From NCBI RefSeq assembly GCF_014191545.1, contig NZ_AP023361.1:1082501-1146500 (forward strand): DNA of 64,000 bases, written 5' to 3'. Made by a program: the position numbers and the translations under genes. This stretch comes from Terrihabitans soli. GTDB taxonomy: Bacteria > Pseudomonadota > Alphaproteobacteria > Rhizobiales > Methylopilaceae. Shown in pieces: positions 60,895 through 64,000 of the stretch (positions within the stretch are counted from its first letter, which is position 1; each line of letters opens with the position of its first letter). Below the pieces are notes generated by a model. It was not told the origin of the DNA. It searched no databases and saw nothing but the letters and a program-made list of their open reading frames with translations.

Positions 60895-61965
60895 TCAGGC
60901 CAGAGCGTGCGTCGTTTCGCGAACAATGCTCGCGAGCGCATCGCCCAGTTCTTTCGTGTTGGCTTTGCCGCCGAGATCGCGGGTCAGGCTCTTACCGTCC
61001 GCAAGGACGGTTTCGATGGCGCGCTCGATGGTTTGAGCTGCTTCCTCTTCGCCGAGATGGCGCAGCATCATTGCGCCCGACCAGATCTGGCCGATGGGGT
61101 TCGCTATACCCTTTCCGGCGATGTCCGGTGCCGAGCCGTGCACCGGCTCGAACATGGACGGGTATTCCTTCTCGGGATTGATATTGGCGCCCGGCGCAAT
61201 GCCGATGGAGCCGACAACCGCGGGGCCAAGATCCGACAGGATATCGCCGAAGAGGTTCGAGCCGACGACGACGTCGAACCAGTGCGGATTGCGCACGAAA
61301 TGCGCGGTCAGAATGTCGATGTGATACACATCGGCCTTTACATCCGGATATTGCTTGGTCATCGCCGCAAAGCGCTCGTCCCAATAGGGCATCGTATGGC
61401 TGATGCCGTTCGACTTCGTCGCCGAGGTGACGTGCTTTTTGCGGGTTTTGGCGAGTTCGAAGGCGTATTTCATCACGCGGTCGCAGCCGCGGCGCGAGAA
61501 GATCGATTGCTGCATGCACAGCTCGGCCTCGCTGCCTTCGTACAGGCGGCCGCCGATATTGGAATACTCGCCCTCATTGTTTTCGCGCACGACATAGAAG
61601 TCGATATCGCCGGGCGATTTCAGCGGGCTGTCGACGCCCTTCAGGAGTTTCACCGGGCGCAGATTGATGTACTGGTGGAAATTGCGGCGGATGGGGATCA
61701 GAAGACCCCACAGCGACACATGGTCGGGAACGCCCGGGAAACCCACGGCGCCGAGATAGATCGCGTCGAAATCGCGAATCTGGTCGAGCCCGTCTTTGGG
61801 CATCATCGCGCCCGTTTTGGCGAAGCGTTCGCAGCTCCAGTCGAACTGCTGCCAGTCGAGCCGGAAACGGCCCCCGGCGGATGCTTCGAGAACCTTCTGG
61901 CCTTCCGGCAAAACCTCGTTGCCGATGCCGTCACCCGGGATGACGGCGATACGGTATGTGCGCAT
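60895..61965 (-). CDS. TtuC-type tartrate/D-malate dehydrogenase (paralogue 2)
   Basis: 356 residues from the ATG at 61965, where family sequence begins (MRTYRIAVIPGDGIGNEV). VRENNEGEYSNIGGR, ATKSNGISHTMPYWDERF, HIDILTAHFV and NLFGDILSDLGPA match canonical TtuC/DmlA enzymes, which oxidise tartrate or D-malate with NAD and may decarboxylate the product. It heads the ttuC-mmgE-hydrolase operon, with a perfect ATTGT-CA-ACAAT palindrome 59 bases upstream. It keeps the canonical HIDIL that paralogue 1 lacks. Confidence 0.9.
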   Translation of the reverse strand: MRTYRIAVIPGDGIGNEVLPEGQKVLEASAGGRFRLDWQQFDWSCERFAKTGAMMPKDGLDQIRDFDAIYLGAVGFPGVPDHVSLWGLLIPIRRNFHQYINLRPVKLLKGVDSPLKSPGDIDFYVVRENNEGEYSNIGGRLYEGSEAELCMQQSIFSRRGCDRVMKYAFELAKTRKKHVTSATKSNGISHTMPYWDERFAAMTKQYPDVKADVYHIDILTAHFVRNPHWFDVVVGSNLFGDILSDLGPAVVGSIGIAPGANINPEKEYPSMFEPVHGSAPDIAGKGIANPIGQIWSGAMMLRHLGEEEAAQTIERAIETVLADGKSLTRDLGGKANTKELGDALASIVRETTHALA

Positions 61966-62023
61966 GGATCCTCCCCGGCGCTCCTGGAGACGCCTTGGGC
62001 CCAAACTGATCAGAGCGCGCTGA

Positions 62024-62035
62024 ATTGTCAACAAT
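62024..62035. promoter_or_regulatory. Palindrome ATTGT-CA-ACAAT, candidate GntR operator
   Basis: Identical to the 12-mer at 45644, and at nearly the same distance (59 versus 58 bases) from the following start codon, here TtuC paralogue 2. It lies in the 246-base divergent gap to the PdxA2 gene. AT-rich sequence between 62050 and 62130 probably holds promoters for both directions. Confidence 0.68.
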
Positions 62036-62147
62036 AGTCTGAATGAAGGTTCGGTGTTTGAAGTCCGATAAACGACAGAAAATACAATAATATCAGTAAG
62101 TAATGGCTCTTTCAGTGATGATTTTTATGGTCCTGTTGGTTGTCGAG

Positions 62148-62159
62148 GCTGTTGACACT
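62148..62159. promoter_or_regulatory. Imperfect palindrome GCTGT-TG-ACACT, candidate GntR operator
   Basis: It keeps the CTGT-TG-ACA core of the copy at 55172 with two outer mismatches, 53 bases upstream of the PdxA2-like start. It is therefore the weakest of the island sites but is in the expected place. Confidence 0.45.
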
Positions 62160-62211
62160 TAGGCCGGAAGGAGTCTCTCTTCGGGCCACGCACATCCGTG
62201 GAGACCTTGAG

Positions 62212-63240
62212 ATGACCGCCAGTGACCGGCCCGTAATTGCTCTCACCCCCGGCGACTGCACGGGCATTGGTCCGGAACAGACCGCCAAGCTCCTGGCGGC
62301 CGGGCGGATGAATGAGGTCGCAAGGCTGGTCGTGATCGGCGATAGCCGGGTTCTGGAATTCGGCGCCAAGCAGGCGGGCGTGAAGCTCAATCTCCACCGC
62401 TATCAGTCGCCGGCCGCGGTCGACTGGGAGGCGGACGGCATCCCGATTGTCGATCTCGGCAATACCGATCCGGCCGAGTTTCCCCTCGGCGTCGCCAGCC
62501 CCAAATCCGGCAAGCTGACGGGCGATACTTTGGCCCGCGCCATCGATTTCGCCAAAGCCGGCGAGCTCGACGGCATCACCTTCGCGCCGCTGAACAAGCA
62601 GGCCATGTTCAAGGGTGGCTGGGAATTCCCGGACGAACACAAAATGTTCGCCCATCTTCTCGACCACAAAGGCATGTTCAGCGAAATGAACGTGCTCGAG
62701 GGCCAGTGGATGACGCGCGTCACCTCGCATGTCTCGCTGCGCACGGCGGTCGAGCAGGTCACTTTCGATTCGATCTGCCGGGCGCTGAAGCTCGCGGATG
62801 AGACCATGCGCATGGCCGGCATCGAAAAGCCGCGCATCGCGGTCGCCGCGCTCAACCCGCATGCGGGCGAGGGCGGTCTGTTCGGCACGGAAGAAATCGA
62901 CATCATCCGCCCCGCCGTCGAACACATGGCCAAACAGGGTATCGACTGCAAAGGCCCGTTCCCGTCCGACACCGTCTATCTGAAGGCGTTTGCCGGAGAC
63001 TATGACAGCGTGCTGGCGATGTATCACGACCAGGGTCAGATCGCGACGAAGCTCAAGGGCTTCAACAAGGGCGTGACGATCACCGCCGGACTCGACGTCG
63101 TCTTTACGACACCGGCGCACGGCACCGCCTTCGACATCGTCGGCAAGGGCGTTGCCAATATCGGTGCGTTCGAATCGGCGGTGCAGCTTGCCTCGCAGGT
63201 CGCCAGCCGCAAAAAGGCGGCCCGCGCCAAAGCGGCATGA
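62212..63240 (+). CDS. PdxA2-like 4-hydroxy(threonate)-phosphate/diol dehydrogenase
   Basis: 342 residues from the ATG at 62212, with GGAGA about nine bases upstream; the frame is open to 62140. ALTPGDCTGIGPEQTAKLL, TSHVSLRTAVEQVT, AALNPHAGEGGLFGTEEI and MYHDQGQIATKL are the PdxA metal- and phosphate-binding blocks. PdxA itself makes vitamin B6, but PdxA2 forms act in D-threonate or aromatic-diol catabolism. Its place in the carboxylate island and its palindrome argue for the catabolic type. No DUF1537 kinase accompanies it, so D-threonate use is not proven. Confidence 0.85.
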   Translation: MTASDRPVIALTPGDCTGIGPEQTAKLLAAGRMNEVARLVVIGDSRVLEFGAKQAGVKLNLHRYQSPAAVDWEADGIPIVDLGNTDPAEFPLGVASPKSGKLTGDTLARAIDFAKAGELDGITFAPLNKQAMFKGGWEFPDEHKMFAHLLDHKGMFSEMNVLEGQWMTRVTSHVSLRTAVEQVTFDSICRALKLADETMRMAGIEKPRIAVAALNPHAGEGGLFGTEEIDIIRPAVEHMAKQGIDCKGPFPSDTVYLKAFAGDYDSVLAMYHDQGQIATKLKGFNKGVTITAGLDVVFTTPAHGTAFDIVGKGVANIGAFESAVQLASQVASRKKAARAKAA

Positions 63241-63243
63241 GGC

Positions 63244-64000
63244 TTATCGGCTCTTGAACACGTAAAGCCCGACATCGATCGTACCGGCGCGGAAACCGCC
63301 TTCGCAATAAGCGAGGTAGTAATCCCACATGCGCAGGAAGCGGCGGTCGAAGCCGAGTTTCTCGACATCTTCGCGCGCCGTATGGAAACGCTGCCGCCAG
63401 TCGGCGAGGGTGTTGGCATAGCCGAGGCCGAAGGCTTCCGAATGCACAAGGTCAAGGCCGGCCGCTTTGGCATGCGCGCGCATTGAGGTCTTTGTCGGCA
63501 GCATGCCGCCGGGAAAAATATAGCGCTGGATGAAATCCGGGTTGCGGCGGTAACTCTCGAACCTGTCCTCATTGATAGTGATCGCCTGAATGACGGCGGA
63601 GCCACCGTCGGCCAACCGCTCACGCAGCACGTCGAAATAGGACGGCCAGTACTTCTCGCCGACGGCTTCGATCATTTCGATGGAGACAATACGGTCGAAG
63701 CGGCCGGTGACATCGCGGTAATCCTCGAGCCTGATATCGGCGCGCTGGCCGAAAGAGTTCAGGCGTGTACGCGCATAGTCGGCTTGTTCATTCGACAGCG
63801 TCAGCCCGGTCAGCGAACAGCCCTCGTCGAGAACACGTTCCGCCACCGCGCCCCATCCGCAGCCGATCTCCAGCACGCGCTCATAGCCATCGAGATCGAG
63901 CAGTTCGAGAATGCGGTCGAGCTTGCGCGCCTGCGCCGTCTCCAGCGTGTCGCCCGGCGCGTAGATCGCCGAGGAATATTGCATGCCGCCATCCAGCCAC
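63244..64000 (-). CDS. cfa: Cyclopropane-fatty-acyl-phospholipid synthase, C-terminal part (truncated by window edge)
   Basis: The last 252 residues are seen; the frame continues past base 64000 and begins WLDGGMQYSSAIYAP, the conserved active-site-proximal block of CFA synthases. VLEIGCGWGAVAERVL is the S-adenosylmethionine motif, and SIEMIEAVGEKYWPSYF follows it. The enzyme methylenates cis double bonds of membrane lipids. It converges on the PdxA2-like gene with 3 bases between stops and no terminator hairpin. Probably a housekeeping gene outside the island. Confidence 0.93.
   Translation of the reverse strand, partial: WLDGGMQYSSAIYAPGDTLETAQARKLDRILELLDLDGYERVLEIGCGWGAVAERVLDEGCSLTGLTLSNEQADYARTRLNSFGQRADIRLEDYRDVTGRFDRIVSIEMIEAVGEKYWPSYFDVLRERLADGGSAVIQAITINEDRFESYRRNPDFIQRYIFPGGMLPTKTSMRAHAKAAGLDLVHSEAFGLGYANTLADWRQRFHTAREDVEKLGFDRRFLRMWDYYLAYCEGGFRAGTIDVGLYVFKSR

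Noticed and set aside
62212-63240. Vitamin B6 biosynthesis (PdxA) for this gene
   Set aside because: It lacks the usual surA/ksgA neighbourhood and lies in a catabolic island with an operator-like site; the PdxA2 type fits better, though not proven.
44237-63240. Terephthalate pathway (TphB-like plus TTT transport)
   Set aside because: No terephthalate dioxygenase subunits or protocatechuate enzymes are present in the window.
1-64000. Mobile elements, CRISPR arrays, tRNA or rRNA genes
   Set aside because: No transposase, integrase, terminal repeats, regular spacer-repeat arrays or tRNA cloverleaf-like sequences were noticed when reading the gaps and genes.

Overview
The window looks like chromosome from an alphaproteobacterium, most likely Hyphomicrobiales (Rhizobiales). 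The evidence is the high G+C coding style with strong third-position bias, many GTG starts and 4-base overlaps, a paired psd/pssA phosphatidylethanolamine locus, cimA, a cyclopropane fatty acid synthase, and many copies of tripartite tricarboxylate (TTT, TctABC) uptake systems. I saw no tRNA, rRNA, insertion sequence, integrase, prophage gene or CRISPR array. No gene-free stretch exceeds about 280 bases. A cimA fragment enters at the left edge and a cyclopropane-synthase fragment leaves at the right edge.

Region by region: 1-6.3 kb holds the cimA tail, then a minus-strand operon (GlpA-like FAD/2Fe-2S protein, HcnB-like flavoprotein, FGGY kinase, class I amidotransferase) divergent from a DeoR-type regulator. 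6.4-13.0 kb is a plus-strand amine module: an (R)-amine-transaminase-like enzyme, a polyamine/opine-type ABC importer and a MocR regulator. 13.2-22.1 kb is mostly housekeeping: diguanylate cyclase, LOG protein, LysM protein, Atm1-like ABC exporter, psd, pssA and a TauE/SafE permease. 22.2-27.0 kb is a PadR-controlled RND efflux operon. 27.2-34.4 kb is mixed: a diheme cytochrome, cupin, MhqO-type dioxygenase, RpiR regulator with a 49-residue membrane protein, NTF2-like protein, PilZ, ATP-grasp and a large exported c-heme protein.

34.4-44.2 kb is an accessory catabolic cluster. It has a divergent TctAB/TctC transporter, an atypical SDR, two NtaA/SnaA/DszA-type flavin monooxygenases, a glutaredoxin-DinB fusion, an FMN reductase and a four-repeat rhodanese. 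It reads as a two-component monooxygenase pathway with sulfur or thiol chemistry.

44.2-63.2 kb is the most interesting part: a carboxylic-acid catabolic island around one GntR/FCD regulator. It has two complete TctCBA systems, an AbrB-type permease, three MmgE/PrpD proteins, two TtuC-type beta-decarboxylating dehydrogenases, a PdxA2-like dehydrogenase, a second atypical SDR, a crotonase lacking both hydratase glutamates, and a hydrolase with the whole active site of fluoroacetate dehalogenase. A shared 12-base palindrome, A(T/C)TGT-(CA/TG)-ACA(A/G)T, sits before most transcription units of this island. That suggests one regulon that imports and degrades a substituted, possibly halogenated, di- or tricarboxylic acid. 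The substrate cannot be read from the sequence, and the set matches no pathway I know as a unit.
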